Origin: Pseudomonas eutrophicaquae
GTDB taxonomy: Bacteria > Pseudomonadota > Gammaproteobacteria > Pseudomonadales > Pseudomonadaceae
Length of the DNA: 32,990 nt
Direction of reading: 5' to 3'
NCBI RefSeq assembly: GCF_023544715.1
Contig: NZ_JAMJEZ010000025.1
Coordinates: 1-32,990, forward strand
The notes under the pieces are model-generated. The model made no database searches, was not told where the DNA came from, and saw nothing but the letters and a program-made list of their open reading frames with translations. Positions 1-14,697 of this stretch are shown here, one piece after another. Both the position numbers and the translations under genes were made by a program. Numbering within the stretch: the first letter of the stretch is position 1; each line of letters begins with the position of its first letter.

Positions 1-58
1 AACGCATCGCCGATGGTAGTGTGGGGTCTCCCCATGTGAGAGTAGGTCATCGTCAAGC
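1..58 (+). rRNA. rrf: 5S ribosomal RNA, 3' end (partial)
   Basis: The first bases match the 3' half of Pseudomonas 5S rRNA: the conserved GGTAGTGTGGGG and CCCCATGTGAGAGTAGG arms, then the closing strand TCATCGTCAAGC that pairs with the missing 5' end. The gene starts outside the window; the exact 3' end could lie between 56 and 60. This places an rRNA operon directly upstream of birA, as in P. aeruginosa. Recognition is from memory of the 5S sequence, not a search. Confidence 0.93.
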
Positions 59-66
59 ACCTATCC

Positions 67-105
67 CAAACCCCCGATCCGCGCATGCTGGTCGGGGGTT
101 TGTCT
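67..105 (+). terminator. Intrinsic terminator of the rRNA operon
   Basis: A perfect 11-bp stem (67-77 with 92-102, CAAACCCCCGA/TCGGGGGTTTG) is followed by TCTTT. It sits 9 bases after the 5S gene and ends the rRNA operon before birA. Confidence 0.9.
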
Positions 106-195
106 TTGCAGTGAAATAAAAATATCAAGCATATGACCGATGCTTTATGTTGTTAGGTGTGGCGCGTCCAAAAAACTCCAGCAAGGGGTATAAAA

Positions 196-1137
196 ATGCA
201 GCAATTATTACGCCTGCTGGCAGATGGTCGCTTTCATTCTGGTGAAGAGCTTGGGCGAGCTTTAGGTATCAGCCGTAGTGCCGTTTGGAAAAGGCTGCGC
301 ACTGTATCCCAGCAACAGTTTCTAAAGTTGCATAGTGTGCCTGGGAAAGGCTATAGGCTTGAGCAGCCGCTGAGCCTGTTACGTCGAGAGGCCCTGGAAG
401 ATCAACTAGGCATATGTTGCCACGTTGAAGAGTGTGTGGATTCAACCAATGCCGTTGCTCTGAGGCATCTTGCTGCATTGCGTAGCGACACCCCTTTTGT
501 CGTGCTGGCGGAGCATCAGAGTGAGGGGCGCGGACGTAGGGGGCGCGTATGGATCAGCCCCTATGCGCAAAATTTATACCTTTCCTATGTGCTGCGCGTA
601 GAAAATGCTCAATATCTACAAGCCTTGAGCCTTGCTGTGGGAGTTGCGGTTTTACGTACGCTGGAGCCGTACGGCATGCATGGGATTGGCCTGAAGTGGC
701 CGAACGATATTCTCGTCAATAGCAGTAAGCTGGCCGGTATCTTGCTGGAGTTGACAGGTGATCCTGCCGATGTATGTCATGTCGTGATTGGAATTGGGAT
801 AAATGCGAATCTCATGGAGGCTAGCAACATCAATCAGGCTTGGACATCAATTCAGCGGGAAACTCTCCGCCTTATAGATCGTAATGAGCTTGCTGTGCGG
901 CTAGTAAAGAATTTAGAGCGTCTTCTCGGTGTGCACATAGAGCATGGCTTTCCAGCACATCACGCTGAGTGGGAAGAAAAACATTTGTGGCAGGGGAGGG
1001 ATGTCCGGCTTATGAGCGGTGCCAGCGAGGTGCTGGGTCGAGTGATCGGTGTAACGCCGGATGGAGCATTGCGTCTTGATGTGGATGGCAGTGAGCAGAC
1101 GTTCAGTGGTGGAGAATTGACGCTGAGGCTCCAATGA
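196..1137 (+). CDS. birA: Bifunctional biotin-[acetyl-CoA-carboxylase] ligase / biotin operon repressor BirA
   Basis: BirA activates biotin with ATP and attaches it to the biotin carrier protein of acetyl-CoA carboxylase; in many bacteria it also represses biotin genes. Start chosen at ATG 196 (313 residues) because AAGGGG lies at 183-187 and the protein then begins directly with the winged-helix domain; an in-frame upstream start at 157 would add 13 residues with no visible ribosome site. Residues 1-60 form the helix-turn-helix, with SRSAVWKRL near 26-34. The biotinyl-AMP loop GRGRRGRVW is at 111-119 and KWPND at 167-171; the C-terminal SH3-like domain follows. The stop overlaps the coaX start by four bases (ATGA), so the two genes are translationally coupled. 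The N-terminal domain suggests a repressor role; no bio operator was identified here. Confidence 0.95.
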   Translation: MQQLLRLLADGRFHSGEELGRALGISRSAVWKRLRTVSQQQFLKLHSVPGKGYRLEQPLSLLRREALEDQLGICCHVEECVDSTNAVALRHLAALRSDTPFVVLAEHQSEGRGRRGRVWISPYAQNLYLSYVLRVENAQYLQALSLAVGVAVLRTLEPYGMHGIGLKWPNDILVNSSKLAGILLELTGDPADVCHVVIGIGINANLMEASNINQAWTSIQRETLRLIDRNELAVRLVKNLERLLGVHIEHGFPAHHAEWEEKHLWQGRDVRLMSGASEVLGRVIGVTPDGALRLDVDGSEQTFSGGELTLRLQ

Positions 1138-1898
1138 TCTTGGATCTTGATGTGGGTAACTCGCTTATCAAATGGCAGTTGCGACCGCGTGCTCATGAAT
1201 CAATAGTGCTCAGAAATACAGCTGAGTCTGAAACGATACTGGCTGCACAGCTGCGGCTGATCGATTCTGCCGGTGTGCAAGCATGTCGGCTTGCCAGCGT
1301 ACGCAGCGATGAAGAAACGCAGACGCTGCTGACCTTGCTAGGACAGTTATTTCCCACTGCGCGTATTTTACAGGCCCAGGCTGGTGTGGATTGTCATGGC
1401 GTTAAAAATGGCTACGACGTGCCGAGTTTGCTTGGGCTAGATCGCTGGCTTGCAATTTTGGCTGTTCACTGCCGGGCAGGTGCTCAGAATTGTCTGATCA
1501 TTGATTTGGGTACAGCAATCACCGTGGACCTTCTATCTGCAGAAGGTTTGCATATGGGTGGGTATATTGCCCCGGGGCTTGCACTGATGCGTTCGCAGCT
1601 TACCTCCTCTACAAGGCGTGTTCGCTATGAGCGTTGCGAGGGAAAGATTTGTACCACCTTGTTGCCTCCAGGCCGCAACACGCATGATGCTGTGGAGCGG
1701 GGTTGCCTTGCGATGCTATACGGTTTTGTTGCCTGCCAGGTATCACTGGCCAAGCAGCTGTGGGGGTCTGATTTCCAGGTATTTCTCACCGGTGGTGACG
1801 CCCCCGTTGCTGCCATTGAGCTGAAGAAAATGCAAGTACCTTATGAGATTGCTCGTGACTTGGTTTTTGCAGGGCTTGATCTCGCTTGTCCAGTGTAA
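1134..1898 (+). CDS. coaX: Type III pantothenate kinase CoaX
   Basis: CoaX phosphorylates pantothenate, the first step of coenzyme A synthesis. The type III family belongs to the ASKHA fold and is the usual pantothenate kinase of Pseudomonas. At 254 residues it has normal length. Visible motifs: N-terminal phosphate loop DVGNS (6-10), GLDRW (101-105), DLGTA (124-128), GGYIAPG (142-148) and TGGDA (219-223). It overlaps birA by four bases, so biotin attachment and CoA synthesis genes share a transcript. Codon use is relaxed (TTA, CTA and TCA occur), unlike the ribosomal genes downstream; this fits low expression and needs no gene transfer. In P. aeruginosa a SPOR-domain gene follows coaX; here the tRNA promoter follows at once. 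Confidence 0.94.
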   Translation: MILDLDVGNSLIKWQLRPRAHESIVLRNTAESETILAAQLRLIDSAGVQACRLASVRSDEETQTLLTLLGQLFPTARILQAQAGVDCHGVKNGYDVPSLLGLDRWLAILAVHCRAGAQNCLIIDLGTAITVDLLSAEGLHMGGYIAPGLALMRSQLTSSTRRVRYERCEGKICTTLLPPGRNTHDAVERGCLAMLYGFVACQVSLAKQLWGSDFQVFLTGGDAPVAAIELKKMQVPYEIARDLVFAGLDLACPV

Positions 1899-1950
1899 GC
1901 CCGCTTGCCAATTCTTTAGGAAAAACATTCGCTTAGATGAGATTTTGCGC

Positions 1951-1979
1951 TTGCGTCTTGAGTGTTCGTTTTGTATGAT
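1951..1979 (+). promoter_or_regulatory. Sigma-70 type promoter of the tRNA-Tyr-Gly-Thr cluster
   Basis: TTGCGT (1951-1956) and TATGAT (1974-1979) are separated by exactly 17 bp. Predicted transcription starts near 1986, about 40 bases before tRNA-Tyr. The 1899-2026 gap holds nothing else that I recognise. Confidence 0.75.
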
Positions 1980-2026
1980 TTGTACCACTTGAGCGGTGGT
2001 CGAAAATTCAGCTCAAGTAAAGTTTT

Positions 2027-2113
<87 letters not shown>

Positions 2114-2139
2114 TTCTAGCCTGATTATCGTAAAGGGCT

Positions 2140-2213
<74 letters not shown>

Positions 2214-2242
2214 AGATGATAAGGCGAATAAAAGAGTAACAT

Positions 2243-2318
2243 GCTCATGTAGCTCAGTTGGTAGAGCACACCCTTGGTAAGGGTGAGGTCAGCGGTTCAA
2301 ATCCGCTCATGAGCTCCA
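2243..2318 (+). tRNA. thrT: tRNA-Thr (anticodon GGT)
   Basis: A 76-base tRNA with acceptor arms GCTCATG/CATGAGC, D arm AGCTCAGTTGGTAGAGC and encoded CCA (2316-2318). Anticodon stem CACCC/GGGTG encloses GGT at 2276-2278, which reads ACC and ACT. In P. aeruginosa tufB follows this tRNA; here a terminator follows. Confidence 0.97.
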
Positions 2319-2323
2319 AAAAA

Positions 2324-2361
2324 CAAAGGCGGATATGAAAATATCTGCCTTTGTCGTTTTT
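2324..2361 (+). terminator. Intrinsic terminator after tRNA-Thr
   Basis: Arms AAAGGCGGATAT (2325-2336) and ATATCTGCCTTT (2341-2352) pair over 12 bp with one G.U, closed by a GAAA loop, then GTCGTTTTT. It begins six bases after the tRNA and should end the tRNA transcript. The stretch from here to about 2530 holds no gene that I can support. Confidence 0.85.
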
Positions 2362-2536
2362 GGGAGCGCCAGTTGTGTGAATCTCTTGCCTGCTGTCCAG
2401 GGTATACCTGTTGGGTTTGTGGTTCATTTGGGTTCGTGACGTCATGCTAGTCGGACGCTCTGGGTGGTTACGGCTAGGTGCGAGAGCCGCAGTGTTCTCT
2501 GCAGGTTGCTGGACGGATTTACCGTCGAATAAGTAG

Positions 2537-2565
2537 TTGATCTATTCGCTTCGGAAGGGTATCAT
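2537..2565 (+). promoter_or_regulatory. Promoter for tRNA-Trp, secE and nusG
   Basis: TTGATC (2537-2542) and TATCAT (2560-2565) are separated by 17 bp. The predicted start near 2572 lies about 14 bases before tRNA-Trp. With the terminator at 2324-2361 this makes tRNA-Trp-secE-nusG an independent transcription unit. Confidence 0.75.
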
Positions 2566-2585
2566 TCGCCGCCTGATCAAGTTAC

Positions 2586-2661
<76 letters not shown>

Positions 2662-2697
2662 GATTCAACATCTGGCACCCTCACAAGGTCCTTGCAA

Positions 2698-3066
2698 ATG
2701 AACGCCAAGGCAGAAAGCAAAGATTCCCGTCTAGATATGCTCAAGTGGTTGATGGTTGCTGCCTTAGTAACTGCCGCCGTCGTGGGTAATCACTATTTCT
2801 CCGCTGAGCCTATCCTTTATAGGGTGATTGGCGTTTTGCTGGCCGCTTTGGTGGCAGGATTCATTGCGCTGCAAACCAGCAAGGGTGCTGCCTTCTTTGT
2901 TCTGACCAAAGAAGCTCGGGCAGAGATCCGTAAGGTTGTATGGCCTACGCGCCAAGAAACAACGCAAACCACGCTGATCGTGGTTGCAGTGGTGCTCTTG
3001 ATGGCGTTGGTTCTGTGGGGTCTGGATTCCCTCTTGGGCTGGCTGGTCTCCTCGATCGTAGGTTAA
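2698..3066 (+). CDS. secE: Protein translocase subunit SecE
   Basis: SecE clamps SecY in the inner-membrane SecYEG channel. Start chosen at ATG 2698 (122 residues, the usual Pseudomonas length); a longer frame from 2632 would run back into tRNA-Trp. Three hydrophobic segments are visible, about residues 14-30, 40-59 and 92-117, as in the three-helix SecE of gammaproteobacteria. The conserved cytoplasmic amphipathic segment EIRKVVWPTRQET is at 76-88. The ribosome site (CAAGG near 2684) is weak and distant. nusG follows after nine bases, the standard secE-nusG pair; the partner secY is at 28356. Confidence 0.96.
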   Translation: MNAKAESKDSRLDMLKWLMVAALVTAAVVGNHYFSAEPILYRVIGVLLAALVAGFIALQTSKGAAFFVLTKEARAEIRKVVWPTRQETTQTTLIVVAVVLLMALVLWGLDSLLGWLVSSIVG

Positions 3067-3075
3067 GGGTGCATT

Positions 3076-3609
3076 GTGGCTAAGCGTTGGTATGTTGTGC
3101 ACGCCTATTCGGGCTACGAAAAGCATGTAATGCGCTCGCTGATCGAGCGCGTGAAGCTGGCTGGCATGGAAGATCAGTTTGGTGAAATTCTGGTTCCCAC
3201 TGAAGAAGTGGTTGAGATGCGTAATGGCCAGAAACGCAAAAGTGAGCGTAAATTCTTCCCTGGCTACGTGCTGGTTCAGATGGAAATGAATGAAGCCAGT
3301 TGGCACCTGATCAAAGACACGCCGCGGGTCATGGGCTTCATTGGTGGCACTGCAGACAAGCCAGCGCCAATTACCGAGAAAGAAGCAGAGGCTATCCTGC
3401 GCCGTGTAGCGGATAGCGGGGATAAGCCGCGTCCGAAGACACTGTTCGAGCCGGGTGAGACAGTGCGTGTGATTGATGGCCCCTTCGCCGACTTCAATGG
3501 CGTCGTCGAGGAAGTCAATTACGAGAAAAGCCGTATCCAAGTGGCTGTTCTCATCTTTGGACGCTCCACGCCGGTTGAGCTGGAGTTCGGTCAGGTCGAG
3601 AAGGTCTGA
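3076..3609 (+). CDS. nusG: Transcription termination/antitermination factor NusG
   Basis: NusG binds the RNA polymerase clamp through its N-terminal domain and suppresses pausing; its C-terminal KOW domain contacts Rho or ribosomal protein S10. The protein is 177 residues with a GTG start preceded by TTAAGGG. The NGN domain is residues 1-115 ([15 protein letters not shown] at 4-18, [11 protein letters not shown] near 60-70). The KOW domain is about 125-177, with [18 protein letters not shown]. It lies nine bases after secE. Its three interaction partners (beta' clamp, S10, and the ribosome generally) are encoded in the same window. Confidence 0.97.
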   Translation: MAKRWYVVHAYSGYEKHVMRSLIERVKLAGMEDQFGEILVPTEEVVEMRNGQKRKSERKFFPGYVLVQMEMNEASWHLIKDTPRVMGFIGGTADKPAPITEKEAEAILRRVADSGDKPRPKTLFEPGETVRVIDGPFADFNGVVEEVNYEKSRIQVAVLIFGRSTPVELEFGQVEKV

Positions 3610-3619
3610 TAGTAAAGGT

Positions 3620-3654
3620 TTTTGCCCCGCAGCGTGATCCTGCGGGGCTTTGTT
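3620..3654 (+). terminator. Terminator-like hairpin between nusG and rplK
   Basis: A 9-bp perfect stem GCCCCGCAG/CTGCGGGGC (3624-3632 with 3640-3648) has a 7-base loop and is followed by TTTGTTG. The T-run is interrupted, so termination may be partial. I found no convincing promoter between it and rplK, which would make some read-through necessary. Confidence 0.65.
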
Positions 3655-3680
3655 GTCCCTGTGACAAATGCTAAGGCAAG

Positions 3681-3707
3681 CGGGGAGCCGTAAGGCGCAT
3701 GTACCCG
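3681..3707 (+). promoter_or_regulatory. Candidate L1-binding autoregulatory site in the rplK leader
   Basis: CGGG (3681-3684) pairs with CCCG (3704-3707), and GCC (3687-3689) pairs with GGC (3694-3696) around GTAA, leaving an asymmetric internal loop. In E. coli, ribosomal protein L1 represses L11-L1 translation by binding a structure that mimics its 23S site at this position just upstream of rplK. The identification rests on location and fold only. Confidence 0.5.
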
Positions 3708-3722
3708 AAACTGGAGTAGCAA

Positions 3723-4154
3723 ATGGCTAAGAAAATCACGGCTTATATCAAGCTGCAAGTAAAGGCCGGTCAGGCCAACCCGTCGCCGCCCGTAGGTCCG
3801 GCCCTCGGTCAGCACGGCGTTAACATCATGGAGTTCTGCAAGGCCTTCAATGCCCGTACTCAGGGTATGGAGCCCGGCCTGCCCACTCCGGTGATTATCA
3901 CTGTTTACAGTGACCGTAGCTTCACCTTCGAGACCAAGAGTACTCCGGCTGCTGTGCTGCTGAAGAAGGCAGCTGGTATTGCCAGCGGCTCTGCTCGCCC
4001 GAATACCCAGAAAGTCGGCACCGTGACCCGTGCTCAGCTGGAAGAGATCGCCAAGACCAAGCAGGCTGATCTGACCGCTGCTGATCTGGAAGCTGCCGTG
4101 CGCACCATCGCCGGCTCTGCCCGTAGCATGGGCCTGAACGTGGAGGGTGTGTAA
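3723..4154 (+). CDS. rplK: 50S ribosomal protein L11
   Basis: L11 binds the GTPase-associated centre of 23S rRNA at the base of the L7/L12 stalk and takes part in stringent-response sensing by RelA. At 143 residues it has normal length. The proline-rich N-terminal helix region that lines the thiostrepton site is visible (PPVGPALGQ, 22-30), and the C-terminal RNA-binding domain starts near residue 75. The N-terminal MAKK and lysine-rich start suit methylation by PrmA, known for the family. GGAG lies 6-9 bases before the ATG. Its stop overlaps the rplA start by one base (TAATG), so the two are translationally coupled. Confidence 0.98.
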   Translation: MAKKITAYIKLQVKAGQANPSPPVGPALGQHGVNIMEFCKAFNARTQGMEPGLPTPVIITVYSDRSFTFETKSTPAAVLLKKAAGIASGSARPNTQKVGTVTRAQLEEIAKTKQADLTAADLEAAVRTIAGSARSMGLNVEGV

Positions 4155-4849
4155 TGGCCAAGCTGACCAAGCGCCAGAAGGCAATCGCCGAGAAAGTCGT
4201 TGCTGGCAAGCAGTATGGCTTCGAAGAAGCTGCCGCGCTGCTGGCAGAAATTTCGACCACCAAGTTCAAAGAATCGGTTGATGTTGCCATCAACCTGGGT
4301 GTCGATCCGCGTAAATCCGACCAGGTCGTGCGTGGCGCTACCGTTCTGCCGAACGGTACTGGTAAGAGCGTGCGTATCGCTGTGTTTGCCCAGGGTGCCA
4401 ATGCTGAAGCGGCGCTGGCTGCCGGTGCCGACAAGGTTGGTATGGATGAGCTGGCTGCCGAAATGAAAGCCGGTGATTTGAACTATGACGTGGTCATCGC
4501 CTCTCCGGACGCCATGCGTGTCGTCGGTCAGCTGGGTCAGGTGCTCGGCCCGCGTGGTCTGATGCCGAACCCGAAAGTCGGCACCGTGACCCCTGACGTG
4601 GCGACCGCCGTAAAGAATGCCAAGGCTGGTCAGGTGCGTTTCCGTACTGACAAGAACGGCATCATTCACGCGTCCGTGGGTAAAGTTGACTTCGCCCCGG
4701 CTGCCCTGAAGCAGAACGTCGAAGCCCTGCTGTCTGATCTCAAGCGCCTCAAGCCGTCCACATCCAAGGGCGTCTACATGAAGCGTGTGACCCTGAGCAC
4801 CACCATGGGGCCAGGCCTGCAGATCGACCAGTCTTCTCTGGAAATCTGA
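4154..4849 (+). CDS. rplA: 50S ribosomal protein L1
   Basis: L1 forms the mobile stalk next to the E site and helps release deacylated tRNA. It is also the translational repressor of the L11-L1 mRNA. The protein is 231 residues, full length. The family signature [16 protein letters not shown] is at 131-146. It overlaps rplK by one base. A 202-base leader carrying the L10 control element separates it from rplJ. Confidence 0.98.
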   Translation: MAKLTKRQKAIAEKVVAGKQYGFEEAAALLAEISTTKFKESVDVAINLGVDPRKSDQVVRGATVLPNGTGKSVRIAVFAQGANAEAALAAGADKVGMDELAAEMKAGDLNYDVVIASPDAMRVVGQLGQVLGPRGLMPNPKVGTVTPDVATAVKNAKAGQVRFRTDKNGIIHASVGKVDFAPAALKQNVEALLSDLKRLKPSTSKGVYMKRVTLSTTMGPGLQIDQSSLEI

Positions 4850-4856
4850 TGCAAGA

Positions 4857-4980
4857 CGAAGTGAGCAGTTGTATCTGGCTCACTTCGCACATATTGGGGT
4901 CCCTGCCTGGCGGGGGCTATCCAAGACCGTAGGTGGCTTGCCTTAAATCACCGGCCTACGCAGATGGTGCTCCCGATTCG
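4857..4980 (+). promoter_or_regulatory. L10 (rplJL) autoregulatory leader
   Basis: The core 4920-4975 (CCAAGACCGTAGGTG, a variable loop, then GGCCTACGCAGATGGTG) strongly resembles the E. coli rplJ leader, where the L10-(L7/L12) complex binds a kink-turn structure and blocks translation. GACCGTAGG and CCTACG form the basal helix. Just upstream is a separate perfect 10-bp hairpin (4857-4866 with 4878-4887) without a T-run, which could be a processing site. A small GATTCG/CGAATC hairpin follows at 4975-4991. A weak promoter-like pair (TTGTAT 4869, TATTGG 4892) is not convincing. Confidence 0.8.
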
Positions 4981-5051
4981 TTTACCGAATCAGACACCAA
5001 AACGACGCTGAACTTCGGTTCGGCGAAACGGTAACATCCAGGAGTAAACCC

Positions 5052-5552
5052 GTGGCAATTAAGCTCGAAGACAAGAAGGCCATTGTCGCTGAAGTCAACG
5101 AGGCTGCCAAAGCTGCCCTGTCTGCTGTCGTGGCTGATGCCCGTGGCGTGACTGTGGGCGCCATGACCGGACTCCGTAAAGAGGCCCGCGAAGCTGGTGT
5201 GTACGTAAAAGTCGTACGTAACACCCTGGCTCGCCGTGCCGTCGAAGGCACCGACTTTGAGGTGCTGGCTGACGTGTTCAAGGGCCCGACCCTGATTGCG
5301 TTCTCCAACGAGCATCCGGGCGCTGCTGCCCGTATCTTCAAGGAGTTTGCCAAGGGTCAGGACAAGTTCGAGATCAAGGCTGCAGCCTTCGAAGGCAAGT
5401 TCATCGCTGCCAATCAGATCGATGTACTGGCCACTCTGCCGACCTACAACGAAGCTGTGGCTCAGCTGATGAGCGTCATTCAGGGCGCTACCAGCAAGCT
5501 GGCTCGTACCCTGGCAGCGATTCGCGACAAGAAGGAAGCCGAGGCTGCCTAA
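5052..5552 (+). CDS. rplJ: 50S ribosomal protein L10
   Basis: L10 anchors dimers of L7/L12 on the 50S stalk and, with them, represses its own mRNA. GTG start with AGGAG at 5040-5044, eight bases upstream; 166 residues. The N-terminal RNA-binding domain contains [10 protein letters not shown] near 27-36 and [16 protein letters not shown] near 52-67. The C-terminal helix after residue 135 is the L7/L12 docking region and ends RDKKEAEAA. The long structured leader upstream supports feedback control. Confidence 0.98.
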   Translation: MAIKLEDKKAIVAEVNEAAKAALSAVVADARGVTVGAMTGLRKEAREAGVYVKVVRNTLARRAVEGTDFEVLADVFKGPTLIAFSNEHPGAAARIFKEFAKGQDKFEIKAAAFEGKFIAANQIDVLATLPTYNEAVAQLMSVIQGATSKLARTLAAIRDKKEAEAA

Positions 5553-5625
5553 GGCGCTTGGTAACTTTCACACCTTTTTTGTTAACAAGATGGCACATGC
5601 CGTCACTTAATACAGGAATAGAGTC

Positions 5626-5994
5626 ATGGCTCTGACCAACGAAGATATCATCAACGCCGTTTCCGAAATGTCCGTGATGCAGGTTGTCGAACTGATCAAG
5701 GCCATGGAAGAGAAGTTCGGTGTGACCGCTGCTGCCGCTGTGGCTGCTGGCCCGGCCGCTGCTGCTGCTGTGGTTGAAGAGCAGACCGAGTTCACCATCG
5801 TCCTGGCCGAAGCTGGCGACAAGAAAGTGAACGTCATCAAGGTTGTGCGTGAGCTGACCGGTCTGGGCCTGAAAGAAGCTAAGGCTGTCGTTGACGGCGC
5901 CCCGGGCGTGGTCAAGGAAGGCGCTTCCAAGGAAGAAGCCGAAGCGGCCAAGAAGGCTCTGGAAGAAGCCGGCGCCAAGGTCGAGCTCAAGTAA
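5626..5994 (+). CDS. rplL: 50S ribosomal protein L7/L12
   Basis: L7/L12 is the multicopy stalk protein that recruits and activates the GTPases EF-Tu, EF-G, IF2 and RF3. It has 122 residues: dimerisation domain 1-33, a flexible hinge very rich in alanine (about 35-52, no aromatic residues), and a globular factor-binding domain 53-122 containing [15 protein letters not shown] and GAPGVVKEG. It lies 73 bases after rplJ. Hairpins that should reduce transcription into rpoB follow it. Confidence 0.98.
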   Translation: MALTNEDIINAVSEMSVMQVVELIKAMEEKFGVTAAAAVAAGPAAAAAVVEEQTEFTIVLAEAGDKKVNVIKVVRELTGLGLKEAKAVVDGAPGVVKEGASKEEAEAAKKALEEAGAKVELK

Positions 5995-6016
5995 GTTTGA
6001 GCGACATTGCGTCGAC

Positions 6017-6072
6017 AGTCCGGAGCGCAGGCTCCGGACTGATGGCTGGTGGCTGATGCCACCGGCCTTTTT
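6017..6072 (+). terminator. Tandem hairpins after rplL: partial terminator before rpoB
   Basis: Hairpin 1 is a perfect 10-bp stem AGTCCGGAGC/GCTCCGGACT (6017-6026 with 6031-6040). Hairpin 2 follows after three bases: GGCTGGTGGC/GCCACCGGCC (6044-6053 with 6058-6067, one G.U) and then TTTTT. E. coli has a partial terminator in this same spacer that lets only a fraction of polymerases enter rpoBC. Since no rpoB promoter is obvious, read-through seems required here as well. Confidence 0.8.
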
Positions 6073-6117
6073 CCGTTATGGGCAGCCTCTGAGCAGTGCT
6101 CGCCGATAACGTGAAAC

Positions 6118-6160
6118 GCGCCACTGCGCAGGTGGCTGCAAACCGAGGGTTTGCACGATT
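6118..6160 (+). other. Further hairpins in the rpoB leader
   Basis: GCCAC/GTGGC (6120-6124 with 6132-6136) is followed directly by an 8-bp perfect stem TGCAAACC/GGTTTGCA (6137-6144 with 6148-6155), then CGATTTT. They lie 60-100 bases before rpoB. They may be RNA processing or translational control elements; this is inferred from structure only. Confidence 0.5.
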
Positions 6161-6218
6161 TTCCGGCTGCTCCCGTCGGAGAGGCCAAACAAGCAGGTGA
6201 CCAAGCTGGGGAACGCTG

Positions 6219-10295
<4,077 letters not shown>

Positions 10296-10355
10296 ACCGC
10301 GACGCGTACCGGCGGCAGGCCAGCCCTGCCGCCGGCTCCGTGAGGAGGAAAGGCC

Positions 10356-14558
<4,203 letters not shown>

Positions 14559-14565
14559 GAGCCTG

Positions 14566-14593
14566 CCCCGGGAGCCTGAGCTCTCGGGGTTGT
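14566..14593 (+). terminator. Terminator-like hairpin after rpoC
   Basis: CCCCGGGAGC (14566-14575) pairs with GCTCTCGGGG (14580-14589) over 10 bp with one G.U and a 4-base loop, followed by TTGTCTTG. It starts eight bases after the rpoC stop and ends five bases before the -35 box of the rpsL promoter. The T-run is weak, so some read-through into rpsL is likely. Confidence 0.7.
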
Positions 14594-14594
14594 C

Positions 14595-14623
14595 TTGACG
14601 GCTTATGTCAAGGCCTTTAGACT
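14595..14623 (+). promoter_or_regulatory. str operon promoter (rpsL)
   Basis: TTGACG (14595-14600) and TAGACT (14618-14623) are 17 bp apart. The predicted start is near 14630, 68 bases before rpsL. The spacer includes a CTTGAC/GTCAAG inverted repeat (14594-14599 with 14607-14612) that overlaps the -35 box and could be an operator or chance. Confidence 0.72.
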
Positions 14624-14638
14624 CTCGGACCCTTAATC

Positions 14639-14667
14639 TCGCGGGGCGTCTGCCTCGCGAAATTTTT
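14639..14667 (+). terminator. Attenuator hairpin in the rpsL leader
   Basis: TCGCGGGGC (14639-14647) pairs with GCCTCGCGA (14652-14660) over 9 bp, followed by AATTTTT. It lies inside the leader, about nine bases after the predicted start. A predicted attenuator upstream of rpsL is a described Pseudomonas RNA motif (the Rfam rpsL Pseudomonas leader). A small TGTC/GACA hairpin with GCAA loop follows at 14669-14680. Confidence 0.72.
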
Positions 14668-14697
14668 GTGTCGCAAGACAATCAGTGGAGCTAGTAG

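Noticed and set aside
2254-2445. Minus-strand 63-residue frame over tRNA-Thr (contains SGFEPLTSPLPRVCS)
   Set aside because: This is the familiar artefact of translating tRNA genes on the wrong strand.
2362-2536. tufB remnant or small gene between tRNA-Thr and tRNA-Trp
   Set aside because: No frame resembles EF-Tu or has a ribosome site with coding bias; only small inverted repeats such as CGGCT/AGCCG are seen.
5553-5625. Separate promoter for rplL (TTGTTA near 5579)
   Set aside because: No -10 box lies at 16-18 bp; the nearest TAATAC is 23 bp away.
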